Source: Bin5 sp965116395 (GTDB lineage Bacteria > Chloroflexota > Anaerolineae > Caldilineales > Caldilineaceae). Taken from it: DNA of 64,000 bases. The notes under the pieces are model-generated. The model ran no database searches, was not told the DNA's origin, and saw only the letters and a program-made list of their open reading frames with translations. Below, in pieces: positions 1 to 8,951 of this stretch. Each line of letters begins with the position of its first letter. The first letter of the stretch is position 1. Where the stretch lies: the NCBI GenBank assembly GCA_965116395.1, contig OZ220684.1, positions 4,030,001 to 4,094,000 of the forward strand, read 5' to 3'. The position numbers and the translations under genes are program-made.

Positions 1-2065
1 GTTGCGCCCATTCCAGCGAGTCGTTCTCGCCCAGATTCATGGCGATCACGCCGGTGGCGCGAACATTGGCAAAGGCAGACGATTTTACCCGCTTTATGCG
101 GGCTTTGCGGGTGAGAAGCGTAATATAAGCGGCCTGCTCAAAGTCACCCAAGGTCAACATTGTGGTGACCTGTTCATTGTGTTGCAGGGTCAGCAGGTTG
201 GCAATGTGGGCGCCTTTGGCTGTGCGGCCCCCTTCGGGCAACTCGTAGACGCGGCTGCTATACACGCGGCCCTGGTTGGTAAAGAAGAGAATGTGGTCCA
301 GCGTACGGGCGAAGCGCAAATCCATCACTTCATCCTCGCCGCGCGTCGTCATTCCTTTCACGCCGCGGCCGCCCCGCCCTTGCGCACGGAACGTATCGGC
401 CCCCATCCTCTTGATGTAGGCGTTGGCGCTGAAACTGATAAGAACATTCTCTTGCGGGATCAAATCTTCATCGCTGAAGTCGCCGCTGGCATGGTGTACA
501 ATCCCAGTGCGGCGCTCATCGCCGTACTTTTCCTTCATCTCGACAATGTCGTCGCGAATCAGGCCGCGAATCTTGTGCGGGTTGGCCAGCAGGTCTTCCA
601 GATAGGCGATTCGCTCCATCACCTCCTGGTACTCATCCTCAATCCTCTGACGCTCCAATGCGGCCAGTCGCCGCAACTGCAGATCCAGGATCGCCTGGGC
701 CTGAACCAGACTCAGATTGAACTGTTCCACCAGATGCGTGCGGGCCTCTTCCGCGCTGGCGGCATTACGGATCGTCTCGATAACTCTGTCAAGGAACTCC
801 AGGGCGATGCGCAATCCTTCGAGGATGTGGGCGCGTTCGCGCTGTTTATTCAGGTCGAATTCAGTGCGACGCGTGATTACCTCAAAGCGGTGATCAATAT
901 GAATCAGCAGCGCCCGCCGCAATCCCAATGTCACGGGCCTTCCGTTCAACAGTGAGAGGGCATTGACGCTGAAAGATGACTGAAGCGGTGTAAACTTGAA
1001 GAGGCGATTCTGTTCCTTCTTTGGCGACGCGCCCCGTTTCAGTTCGATTACGATGCGCATTCCGCTCCGGTCGCTCTCATCCCGCAGATCGCTGATGCCG
1101 TCCAGGCGGCCAGAGCGAACCAGCTCTGCAATCCGCTCCAGCAATGTGGTCTTATTGATCTGATACGGAATCTCGGTGACGATTATGCGGAAGCGCCCGT
1201 TGTCGGTCTCCTCGATCTGGGTGCGGGCGCGTACCAGCAAGCGACCGCGGCCGGTGGCGAAAGCGTGGCGAATCCCTTCTGTCCCGAGGATCTCTCCTCC
1301 TGTCGGGAAATCCGGGCCTTTCACCATCTCCATCATCTCGTCAATTCCGATCCGCTCCCGCCGCTCCCAATTGTCGATGACGTGAACCACGGCATCGCAG
1401 ATTTCACTCAGGTTATGGGGTGGGATATTAGTGGCCATGCCCACAGCGATGCCGCTTGACCCATTGACCAGCATGTTCGGAAGCTTTCCAGGCAGCACCA
1501 ACGGCTCTTCCAGGCTGTCATCAAAATTCAGCCCCCAGTCGACCGTGTCCATATCGATATCCTGGAGCAGCATCTCGGTCAACTGTGCCAGCTTGGCCTC
1601 GGTGTAACGCATGGCTGCCGGGCTATCGCCGTCTATTGAACCGAAATTACCTTGTCCGTCCACCAACGGATAGCGAAGGCTGAACTCCTGCGCCATGCGC
1701 GCGAGCGCATCGTAGACCGCTTGGTCGTTGTGAGGATGATACTTGCCCAACACTTCACCGACAATACGGGCCGATTTTTTATATGATGAGTTGGCGCGCA
1801 GCCCCATGTCGTGCATGGCGTAGAGGATGCGCCGGTGAACCGGTTTCAATCCGTCGCGTGCGTCAGGAAGTGCCCGCGCGACGATGACGCTGACCGCATA
1901 GTCAAGAAATGCGGTGCGCATCTCATCTTCGATGGAGACTTCTTCTACGCTTTGGGCAAACATGCCATTGCCATTTGCCCCGTTTCGCGGCGGTTGGTCG
2001 GAGGGCAGATCGCCCCTTCCTTCGTTCCTAGGGGTTGCGCCCTCGGTGCCGTTTGGCTCACTCAT
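1..2065 (-). CDS. gyrA: DNA gyrase subunit A (5' part, runs off left edge)
   Basis: Type IIA topoisomerase subunit that cuts and reseals DNA and, with GyrB, introduces negative supercoils. Reading the minus strand from ATG at 2065 gives 688 codons before the window ends; the last visible residues (ENDSLEWAQ) lie in the C-terminal beta-propeller, so only part of that domain is missing. The first ~40 residues are a polar Asn/Gly/Pro-rich extension, then the winged-helix region with RALPDARDGLKPVHRR, and the catalytic tyrosine in AAMRYTE (about residue 154). The quinolone-determining stretch reads HPHNDQAVYDA: Asn113 and Gln115 replace the usual Gly81 and Ser83 (E. coli numbers), while Asp87 is kept. 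GGGAG lies 7 bases upstream of the start. A nine-codon in-frame leader ORF ends directly before this ATG. Confidence 0.97.
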   Translation of the reverse strand, partial: MSEPNGTEGATPRNEGRGDLPSDQPPRNGANGNGMFAQSVEEVSIEDEMRTAFLDYAVSVIVARALPDARDGLKPVHRRILYAMHDMGLRANSSYKKSARIVGEVLGKYHPHNDQAVYDALARMAQEFSLRYPLVDGQGNFGSIDGDSPAAMRYTEAKLAQLTEMLLQDIDMDTVDWGLNFDDSLEEPLVLPGKLPNMLVNGSSGIAVGMATNIPPHNLSEICDAVVHVIDNWERRERIGIDEMMEMVKGPDFPTGGEILGTEGIRHAFATGRGRLLVRARTQIEETDNGRFRIIVTEIPYQINKTTLLERIAELVRSGRLDGISDLRDESDRSGMRIVIELKRGASPKKEQNRLFKFTPLQSSFSVNALSLLNGRPVTLGLRRALLIHIDHRFEVITRRTEFDLNKQRERAHILEGLRIALEFLDRVIETIRNAASAEEARTHLVEQFNLSLVQAQAILDLQLRRLAALERQRIEDEYQEVMERIAYLEDLLANPHKIRGLIRDDIVEMKEKYGDERRTGIVHHASGDFSDEDLIPQENVLISFSANAYIKRMGADTFRAQGRGGRGVKGMTTRGEDEVMDLRFARTLDHILFFTNQGRVYSSRVYELPEGGRTAKGAHIANLLTLQHNEQVTTMLTLGDFEQAAYITLLTRKARIKRVKSSAFANVRATGVIAMNLGENDSLEWAQ

Positions 2066-2095
2066 TCACTTTCTCCCGCCGTTTTCGCGTTCCAT
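2066..2095 (-). other. Short in-frame leader ORF directly upstream of gyrA
   Basis: ATG at 2095 opens a nine-codon ORF (MERENGGRK) ending in TGA at 2068-2066, immediately followed by the gyrA ATG at 2065 in the same frame. It has a stronger Shine-Dalgarno (AGAGGAGG, 7 bases away) than gyrA itself. Its arrangement suggests translational coupling or a leader peptide; it may also be chance. Readthrough of the TGA would add ten residues to GyrA. Confidence 0.4.
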
Positions 2096-2470
2096 GTCAC
2101 AGCCTCCTCTAACAATCAGATATAGAGTCTCGAACAAGCAATTCTCGCATTGGCAAACTTTACGTCAAATAGACCTTTTGTGTCAGCCACCGGCCCTCGC
2201 CAGGGAGCCTTAAGCGGGCTATTTCAGCCCAGAAAATCCGGCCGCATTTCATTATCAATTATACCCGATCTAACCGATTTTGGCTAGCGAATCAGGTCTG
2301 GCCACAAGGGCAAACACCTCTGCCGGGCGTACAAATTGAAATCAAGCACTGTTGCGTTTTGCCCTCTATCCAGCCCAGGCCTGCGCTCCAACACAAAAAG
2401 AAAGACGGACAAGGTTCAGACCCCGCCCGCCGCTTCACATCGAGATATTTTCTTGGTCTTGCCGATCCGC
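2096..2470. other. Intergenic gap between gyrA and rplI
   Basis: About 375 bases with no convincing gene. Since both neighbours are leftward, it must hold the gyrA promoter; TTGACG near 2190 on the minus strand is a possible -35 but no clear -10 at good spacing was found. No strong terminator for rplI was seen. Confidence 0.5.
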
Positions 2471-3064
2471 TCAATCGGTGTCAGCCTCTTCTTCTGAATC
2501 GGCCTCAGTCGCGTCATCAACTAATTCAGCGGCGGCCTCTTTTTCAGCTTCTGCCTGGGCAGCCGCTTCCCGGTCCTGTTCTCTCTGTACAGCGTCAGAC
2601 CAACTCTCGCCTTCGCGGACAACGGCTACAGCAAAAGTGGCCTCGACTTCAGGCATCAGCCGAATCGCCACATCATACAGGCCCAGGTCACGAATTGGCG
2701 CGTTCAACAGAATCCGCCTTCGATCCACCTCGAAGTCGACAGCATCGGCCAGTTGTCCAGCGATGTCGGCAATGGTAATCGAGCCGTATAATCGGTCATT
2801 TTCGCCTGCCCGCACGGCAAAGAGCAGCTGTTGGCCACTAAGGACTTGCGCCTGGGCATCGGCGTTTGACCGTTCCTGTGCCCGCTTGCGTACCGCGGTC
2901 TGGCGTATTTCTTCCGCCTGCTTGAGGGCTCCTTTTGTCGCCAGAATCGCCTCTCTGCGCGGGAGCAAGTAGTTACGGGCATAGCCTCTGGCAACATTAT
3001 GGATTTCGCCGGCGAGGCCAAGGCTGGGAATGTCTTCTGTCAACAATACTTTCATGCGAGCCAT
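2471..3064 (-). CDS. rplI: 50S ribosomal protein bL9 with acidic C-terminal tail
   Basis: Large-subunit protein bL9, which binds 23S rRNA through its N-terminal domain. The N-terminal motif GYARNYLLPR and the K/E-rich connecting helix are typical. At 197 residues it is about 50 longer than the usual ~148; the excess is an Ala/Glu/Asp-rich tail from about residue 150 onward ending in SEEEADTD. Start at 3064 is preferred because GGAAG lies 8 bases upstream; the internal Met at residue 4 (position 3055) gives the more usual family N-terminus and cannot be excluded. It stands alone, without rpsF, ssb or rpsR beside it. Confidence 0.95.
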   Translation of the reverse strand: MARMKVLLTEDIPSLGLAGEIHNVARGYARNYLLPRREAILATKGALKQAEEIRQTAVRKRAQERSNADAQAQVLSGQQLLFAVRAGENDRLYGSITIADIAGQLADAVDFEVDRRRILLNAPIRDLGLYDVAIRLMPEVEATFAVAVVREGESWSDAVQREQDREAAAQAEAEKEAAAELVDDATEADSEEEADTD

Positions 3065-3433
3065 CGTATAAACTTCCTTCTCTTCTCAGGCGGCTGCCCA
3101 GGTAGAATATGCTTCCCTCTTGCTAGGAACAGGATTCCAAACGTCTGCTTCCCTGCCACGTCTAACCACGACGGAAATTCAGTTGCAAGACGAAATCCTA
3201 GCACTCCCCTATAGCAAAGCATGCATTTGATAGGTATACTACAACCACTTATTCTACACTTGTTGCGGGTAGGCGGCAAATTTCGAGGCTCACGACATTC
3301 CTGCTGAGACGGATTTCAAGTGATCAGCTAGGCCATTGTCCCGATACGCAGGAAACTGAGGTTAGGACTGGCTTTAAGTCGTCTGCGCACTCCCAGAGAG
3401 AAAGAAACGCCGACAATTCCTGGAGGTCCGACA
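3065..3433. other. Divergent intergenic region between rplI and response regulator
   Basis: About 370 bases between divergently transcribed genes, so promoters for both must lie here. I see no gene and no clear consensus promoter, only AT-richer patches around 3190-3260. Confidence 0.5.
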
Positions 3434-4135
3434 ATGCAACGGGAACGAATTCTGATTGTGGAAGACGAACCGGCCGTGGCCAGAGGATTGGAGTACGCGC
3501 TGGAGGCGGAAGGGTACAAAGTCTTCTGGGCCAAGTCGGGCGCAGAGGCCCTCGAGCTGACGCGTCGCGAACAACCTGATCTAATCACCCTAGATATTCG
3601 ATTGCCAGATCTGAGCGGGTACGACGTTTGCCGGGCACTGCGCTCGCAGAACCAACGCCAACCGATCCTGATGCTGACTGCCAAAGATGAGGAACTGGAT
3701 AAAGTGCTCGGCCTAGAGTTGGGAGCGGACGACTATATGGTCAAGCCCTACGGGTTGCGCGAACTGGTATCGCGGATTCGGGCTCTGTTACGCCGCGCAT
3801 ACGGCGACTTGGCAGCCCCGTCGGAGGACGAAATCCAGCGTTTCGAGGGTCTTGAAATTGACCTGACGCGGTTGGAAGTACGGCTGGACGGGGCCGCGGT
3901 TGACCTGACACCCACCGAATTCCGGCTGCTGCGCTACCTTGCGGCCCGGCAGAATGTGCCGGTCAGCCGCAGCAGCCTTGTCGAAGCGGTGTGGGGTTAC
4001 GAGAGCGACGTCAACAGTGACCGCACGGTTGATGTCCACATCCGGCATCTTCGTCAGAAGATCGAGTCAGATCCGGCCAAACCGACTCGAATCGTAACCG
4101 TACGCGGGATCGGGTACAAATTCCAGGGACAATAG
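3434..4135 (+). CDS. OmpR/PhoB-family response regulator
   Basis: DNA-binding response regulator of a two-component system. The receiver domain (about residues 5-118) has the acidic pair E10-D11-E12, the phosphoacceptor Asp54 in LITLDIRLPD, the Thr in MLTAKDEE and the Lys in YMVKPYGLREL. The C-terminal winged helix (about 135-230) has LTPTEFRLLRYLA and the recognition region DRTVDVHIRHLRQKI, ending in the family hallmark VRGIGYKF. Good Shine-Dalgarno (TGGAGG) 7-8 bases before ATG. It is followed on the same strand by a PDZ protein and a sensor kinase, its likely partner. Length (233) is normal for the family. Confidence 0.96.
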   Translation: MQRERILIVEDEPAVARGLEYALEAEGYKVFWAKSGAEALELTRREQPDLITLDIRLPDLSGYDVCRALRSQNQRQPILMLTAKDEELDKVLGLELGADDYMVKPYGLRELVSRIRALLRRAYGDLAAPSEDEIQRFEGLEIDLTRLEVRLDGAAVDLTPTEFRLLRYLAARQNVPVSRSSLVEAVWGYESDVNSDRTVDVHIRHLRQKIESDPAKPTRIVTVRGIGYKFQGQ

Positions 4136-4406
4136 ATTGGGCAGTGGTGTGAGCGTTGGAGGGCGGCCGGCAAGAAGACAACGGCAGACGACAATGCCGT
4201 TCGGGGCTAACGGCAGATTCCCCTTCCTCCAGAAAAAGTCTCATCCCTATTCGCCAGAATAAGGACCCATAGATGCCTGCAGAAATTCCAATCCTATATT
4301 ATGAAACCTTAATCCAAAAGCAACCGGCAGTTCAAAAAAGGTCGCTACAATGGAATGCAGGGCAGCAAACTTCATTCAATGTGTAGCATGATATAGGAGG
4401 AATGCT

Positions 4407-5654
4407 ATGAAGCAACTTACTCGAGAGAACGGCGATACACCACTACGCGGCAGGGCCCATAGGAAATTCTGGATCCTTCTAACGGTGGCAATGTTGGCTC
4501 TTCTGGCCTGGGGCGGGACAGTTTCGGCCGCGAGCTTAGCGGAGCGAGTCAAGCCGGAACCAGGTGTCTTGATAGTAGCCGTTGGAGATGAGACGCCAGC
4601 CTCCGAGGTTGGCCTGCAACGCGGCGACATCCTGCTGGCTATTGACGGTGATATGGTCAACACGGCTGCCGAGCTGAGACACGTCATCCTCATGCGCGAT
4701 CCCGGCGACACACTCGAATTGACGGTGAAGCGTGGCGACGAGGAGCTGACGATGACCGTCACTCTGGCCGACAATGACGGCTACCCGTTGCTTGGTGTGG
4801 CCTCCAACGTTGCAAGTGATGTCCGAATGCGAAGCTCTCGTTGGCGTTCCAGCGGAATGCGCGGCTTCGGACCCTCTTATGGCAGGGATGGGAACCGAGC
4901 CATGAAGGACTTCCATTTTGGCGCCGGCGATGGCGCCACGGTAATGGAAGTGCAGGAGAATAGCCCAGCTGCAACTGCAGGTCTGATGGCCGACGATGTC
5001 ATCACCGGGGTGGACGAAACTGAAATAACCGGAATGAAAGACCTGGTCGAGGCAGTAGCGGCTTTCAACCCCGGCGACGAAGTCGAGTTGACCGTAGATC
5101 GTGACGGAGAGAGTGTCAAGTTGAACGTGACCCTAGGCGCCCACCCCGATGACGAGGGAAAAGCCTTCTTCGGCGTTCGCATCTCTCTTGGCGACCGCTT
5201 CCAGCCCAACAGAGACCAAAGCGATCTCGGTCGCCGGCAGCCCGATGGCAACCGCTTCAGTATCCCATTCTGGCGCGGCCGCTTCTTCTTCAGCGAAATG
5301 CCTGAAGGCGCCCTTGTCATGGGCGTGCAGGACGAAGGCCCCGCGGCTCAGGCGGAATTGCAAGGCCGCGATATGATCACCGCTCTGGACGAAACAACAA
5401 TCAGCAGTTACGAAGACCTGGTGGCGGCGCTTGCCGACTACAGCCCAGGAGATGAAGTGACTCTGACTGTTGACCGCGATGGCGAAGCCATAACGACAAG
5501 CGTGACACTTGGCGCCCATCCCGACGACGACTCGAAAGCCTATCTGGGAGTGTCAATAATGTCCCTGGAAAGGTTCCGAATGCGAATGCAGGAAAACAGT
5601 GAGCAAGCCGATGAGAAGTCTCAGCGCCAGCACGCATCGGGGAGCGATTCTTAG
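4407..5654 (+). CDS. Exported protein with three PDZ domains
   Basis: A 415-residue protein with an N-terminal signal peptide or anchor (hydrophobic stretch about residues 24-45, ending near VSAAS) followed by three PDZ modules, about residues 45-135, 165-255 and 295-390. No serine protease triad is present, so it is not an HtrA/DegP protease; it probably acts outside the membrane as a peptide-binding or sensing adaptor. The second and third modules look like an internal duplication: both contain DEVxLTVDRDGE and LGAHPDD followed by a Phe/Tyr-x-Gly-Val segment. Strong Shine-Dalgarno AGGAGG before the ATG. Lying between a response regulator and a histidine kinase, it may modulate that system; this is inference from position only. 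Confidence 0.88.
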   Translation: MKQLTRENGDTPLRGRAHRKFWILLTVAMLALLAWGGTVSAASLAERVKPEPGVLIVAVGDETPASEVGLQRGDILLAIDGDMVNTAAELRHVILMRDPGDTLELTVKRGDEELTMTVTLADNDGYPLLGVASNVASDVRMRSSRWRSSGMRGFGPSYGRDGNRAMKDFHFGAGDGATVMEVQENSPAATAGLMADDVITGVDETEITGMKDLVEAVAAFNPGDEVELTVDRDGESVKLNVTLGAHPDDEGKAFFGVRISLGDRFQPNRDQSDLGRRQPDGNRFSIPFWRGRFFFSEMPEGALVMGVQDEGPAAQAELQGRDMITALDETTISSYEDLVAALADYSPGDEVTLTVDRDGEAITTSVTLGAHPDDDSKAYLGVSIMSLERFRMRMQENSEQADEKSQRQHASGSDS

Positions 5655-5750
5655 ACCGACAGTGTCTGCCCAGGGCGACCAGCTCGAGTAAAGTCTGAGA
5701 AGCACAAAGGAGTGCTCCAGTCAAAGAAGCTGGCGCCGTCACATAAACAC

Positions 5751-5786
5751 CCCGCTCTTCGGTTGTTTGCTGAACCGGAGAGCGGG
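5751..5786 (+). promoter_or_regulatory. Long hairpin between the PDZ gene and the sensor kinase
   Basis: Two 14-base arms (5751-5764 and 5773-5786) pair with a single G-U position around an 8-base loop. There is no following T-tract, so it is not a classical terminator. It could tune expression of the downstream kinase or protect the mRNA end. Confidence 0.6.
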
Positions 5787-5865
5787 ATTAGTCAAGCCAG
5801 ACTGCTGCCACCAGGGATGCGTCGAGAGTTCTCGATGAGTCCCTTTCTGGCGTAGAGGGGCGCAA

Positions 5866-7596
5866 ATGCTACATTCTATCCGCTGGCGTCTGATCATCAG
5901 TTATACTGCACTAACTCTTCTTACGATTCTGCTGATCGGCATTGTCGCTCTCAGTCTGGTCAAGCGTTATATGGCCGACCGCGAACAGGAGACCTTGACC
6001 CACAACGCTGAGGCAGTGGCTCGCATGGCGCGTCCCCTCCTCGTACGCGGGAACCAGCATTCCCGACTGCAGCAACTTGCAATTTCGTCCGGGTTTCTCA
6101 CAAATACTGACGTGAAGATCCTCGGCGGAGACCGTCAGGTTGTGGCTTACTCACAGATGCGTCCCACCCAACTTGATTATTTGCCCGCCTTTATGAGGCT
6201 GTTGCGCGAACTATCACCAAGCGCTAGAGCTACACTGCAAGACGGTCCTATCAGTCATGTAATTGTCGTATCGGGCCCCGGTCATCCGCGGGGGATGTTT
6301 GCGCTCGAAAATGATGATGATGGTAACCTTCAGACTAACCAGACAACTGCCCTTTCGTTGGAAAGGCGACCTGGTATTCTAGGGGATCGGCTAGTTTTCG
6401 TGGATCCCGCCGCCGAATCAGCGACCGCCTGGAACACGGCAGCTACGCCGGTGGCGACGCTGAGCGACCGGCCCTCCAGGAGACTCTGGGGGGTGGTCTT
6501 CGGCAACGCCGGCGCACCTGCGCAAGCTGCCGCCGAAGGGCCCCAAGTTACCTTTCCGGTCTACCAGGACGAGGAGGTAGTTGGGTACGTCCAAATGACA
6601 AACCGATACCCGCTGTTTGCCGAGCCGCTTCTCGCTATCCGTCGTTCCCTGATGGTGGCCGGCCTGGGTGCTGTCCTGGTCGCTGTTCTACTTGGATTTC
6701 TGATGAGCAGGACGTTGACAGCTCCGCTGATGGCGCTGGAGAGCGCCACCCAGCAGATGGAAGAGGGCGATCTGGCAGTCCGGGCGCCTGAAACCGTTGG
6801 TGAAATCGGCGACGTCTCACGGCGATTCAACAGCATGGCCGTGCGGTTGCAAGCGACATTCGCCGACCTGGCCTCCGAGAGGGATGCACTGCGCCGTTTC
6901 ATCGCTGATGCCTCCCATGAACTGCGGACGCCTTTAACCGCACTGAGACAGTTCGTTGAGATCTTGCAAGGACAGGCAGGTGGCGACCCCGGGACCCGCT
7001 CCGAGTTCCTGGGGGAAAGTCAACGTCAATTGGAACGCTTGCAATGGATTACCGGCCATTTGCTAGACCTCTCGCGCCTCGATGGGGGCGTGGCATCGTT
7101 GGATATTGCCCACCACGATCTGACCAGTCTATTGGAGGAAGCGCTCTCGCCGTTTCGATCCCTGGCTGAATCCAAACAGATTGAACTGCGAATGACTGCG
7201 ACCGACGGTCCTGAACTGATCTGCTGTGACAGGGCTAGTCTGGGCATGGCCCTGGCCAACCTCTTGGACAATGCCCTCAAATATACTCCTTCCGGCGGCG
7301 TGGTGGAGTTAACTGCCTCTGAGGAAGGGCAAACAACCTTGCTAACCGTCCATGACAGCGGACCGGGCATTCTGCCGGCCGACCAGGAACGCGTCTTCGA
7401 ACGTTTCTACCGCGGCGGAGGCAGTGAACACGTTCCCGGAGCAGGACTGGGGCTGGCTATAGTCAAGAGCGCGGTGGAGGCGCATGGTGGCCGCGTACGC
7501 TTGGAAGACGGGGAGGGTGCAACCTTTACAATGGTCCTTCCAACTACTCCTTCACAAGCCAGGGAGGAGGGCTCCACACACGGTCTTCCCGGTTGA
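5866..7596 (+). CDS. Membrane sensor histidine kinase (HAMP-HisKA-HATPase)
   Basis: Sensor kinase, 576 residues. First membrane segment about residues 9-31, an extracytoplasmic sensing region of about 225 residues with no recognised domain, second membrane segment about 262-282, HAMP linker, then HisKA with the phospho-accepting His351 in DASHELRTPLTALRQ, the N box NLLDNALKYTP (about 465), the G1 box DSGPGI (about 496) and the G2 region GAGLGLAIV. GAGGGG lies just before the ATG. It shares an operon-like layout with the upstream OmpR-type regulator and the PDZ protein, and is its presumed cognate kinase; the signal is unknown. Confidence 0.95.
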   Translation: MLHSIRWRLIISYTALTLLTILLIGIVALSLVKRYMADREQETLTHNAEAVARMARPLLVRGNQHSRLQQLAISSGFLTNTDVKILGGDRQVVAYSQMRPTQLDYLPAFMRLLRELSPSARATLQDGPISHVIVVSGPGHPRGMFALENDDDGNLQTNQTTALSLERRPGILGDRLVFVDPAAESATAWNTAATPVATLSDRPSRRLWGVVFGNAGAPAQAAAEGPQVTFPVYQDEEVVGYVQMTNRYPLFAEPLLAIRRSLMVAGLGAVLVAVLLGFLMSRTLTAPLMALESATQQMEEGDLAVRAPETVGEIGDVSRRFNSMAVRLQATFADLASERDALRRFIADASHELRTPLTALRQFVEILQGQAGGDPGTRSEFLGESQRQLERLQWITGHLLDLSRLDGGVASLDIAHHDLTSLLEEALSPFRSLAESKQIELRMTATDGPELICCDRASLGMALANLLDNALKYTPSGGVVELTASEEGQTTLLTVHDSGPGILPADQERVFERFYRGGGSEHVPGAGLGLAIVKSAVEAHGGRVRLEDGEGATFTMVLPTTPSQAREEGSTHGLPG

Positions 7597-7670
7597 AGCA
7601 GAGTATTGGGTGGCGAGGCATGCCCCAAAGGGCCAAGAGTGCTGGTCACGTCTGTATTAGAAAAGTAAAC

Positions 7671-7710
7671 AAAAGGCCTGGCGGAGGGTTACACGCCAGG
7701 CCTACTTTTA
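7671..7710. terminator. Bidirectional Rho-independent terminator
   Basis: A perfect 10-bp stem (7674-7683 with 7694-7703) and 10-base loop, preceded by an A-rich run and followed by ACTTTTATT. It can end the kinase transcript on the plus strand and the Trm112-like gene on the minus strand. Confidence 0.85.
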
Positions 7711-7835
7711 TTCACTTCTCCGACTCGCTCTTGCAGAATAGTCCGTACCACGCGGAGAACACTTTTCGTTGCCAGCCAGAGCGTCAACAGCACGGCGGCG
7801 TCAGGTGCCTGCCGCGACTCCCTAGTCGGTTCGAC

Positions 7836-8198
7836 TTAAGTCTGCTCCTGACCGTTCTGTATGAGGTTCGTATCCTGGTACTTCTTCCCTTCTTCAATCA
7901 GCATCACAGGGATTCCGTTGCGAATGGGATAGCGGTAGCCATTGCGGGGATTGAGCAGAAACTTACTGTCGTCCATCAGTTGCAGCTCCCCTTTATCTTC
8001 CGGGTCAACCAGAATTTCCAGGAGCTGCGGGCTGACTTCGCCGCCCAAGGGCGCGTCCTCCAGGGGGGTAACCGGCGTCTCCGGCAACACGCCGCTGCCA
8101 ACGCCTTCTGGCTGTCCGCCTCCAATGGCCTGCTTTATTACATACACCACGCCGGCGGCAAAGCCGACGAAGAAGAGAAACTTGAACAGCTTTTTCAT
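7836..8198 (-). CDS. Membrane-anchored Trm112-like protein lacking the zinc cysteines
   Basis: A 120-residue protein when started at ATG 8198, which has GGAGG six bases upstream; a longer reading from 8300 lacks support. An N-terminal membrane segment (about residues 3-25, KKLFKFLFFVGFAAGVVYV) is followed by a flexible Gly/Pro linker and a C-terminal domain like the Trm112p/YcaR family, recognisable by LLEILVDPEDKGEL-type spacing and YPIRNGIPVML. Typical members carry zinc-binding cysteines at LxCPxC; here those positions are Asp/Pro/Glu and no Cys is present. Function unknown; perhaps a structural or partner-binding remnant of the Trm112 fold tied to the membrane. Confidence 0.75.
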   Translation of the reverse strand: MKKLFKFLFFVGFAAGVVYVIKQAIGGGQPEGVGSGVLPETPVTPLEDAPLGGEVSPQLLEILVDPEDKGELQLMDDSKFLLNPRNGYRYPIRNGIPVMLIEEGKKYQDTNLIQNGQEQT

Positions 8199-8951
8199 TG
8201 CGGGCCTCCATCGATCGTTTCTGGACCGGGCCATCCTAAGTCCTGCAATCGTAGCACACCCAAAGCCGTCAAGAAAATCCAACGGCATGCACTTAAACAT
8301 CAGCCATTCGGTGGGACTGCTCTCACCAAGGTTATCAGTTTCTACGCCTGGTTGGCGGGTTCTACCTGTCTCAGATAGACTGGTTCCTTTCGAAAAATTG
8401 GACAGTTACTGTCTAATTCTGGAGTGGTCAGAATCTTGTTTTCGTTCATCAGCCTCCCTTCTGCATCATCCTTGCCCAGCCCTTCAGTGCTTGCACCAGC
8501 GGGGATACTGTCGAGACGTCGTTGGTTGGGGGCGAGTACACTACTGGATAGAGGCACTGCTGCGAAGACGACGCGGGGGTGGCGAAAGATGGTTTTGAGG
8601 GGGGCCTTGCCTGAGGATTCCTCCGAATAAGTGAGGGCCGAAGGCCCGACCTCCCAAGAGCAAGGAAAGGGTGAAGATGAGTGGGGTGAAAGAGAACGGA
8701 AGTCGAAGTAGTCATAGAAGCAAGTCGTGAGAAGTTGGGAGGCTGGGACCTTTTCGGGTCGGCGACATTGAGCGCAAAGAACCAACACCCTTTGCTGGGA
8801 GGCGCCAGAATTTAGCCCGACTCTTTGCACGATCGAGGCCTCTACGGTATAGTCTTCAAAATAGCGATAGCATGGGAGACTAAGATTTCCCTGACCCTTT
8901 CTTGTTTCAGCGGCCGAAAGTCTTTCTTCAACTTGGCGCAGAGGATGTCGC
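8199..8951. other. Noncoding gap holding a diverged two-hairpin repeat
   Basis: About 750 bases without a credible gene. A 203-codon minus-strand reading frame (8342-8953) has no family resemblance and spans a repeat, so I do not accept it. The only structure seen is the palindromic repeat at 8593-8658. Confidence 0.6.
8593..8658 (+). repeat. Two-hairpin dispersed repeat, diverged copy
   Basis: Starts TTTTGAGGGGGG and ends CCCGACCTCCCAAG, aligning with the element at 55108-55177. Both internal hairpins are kept although the sequence differs: GAGGA/TCCTC and GGGCC-GAA-GGCCC. Conservation of pairing with changed bases argues for a structured element. Confidence 0.6.

Noticed and set aside
2..955. 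317-codon plus-strand ORF at the left edge
   Set aside because: It lies antisense to clear gyrA sequence and has no protein-family features.
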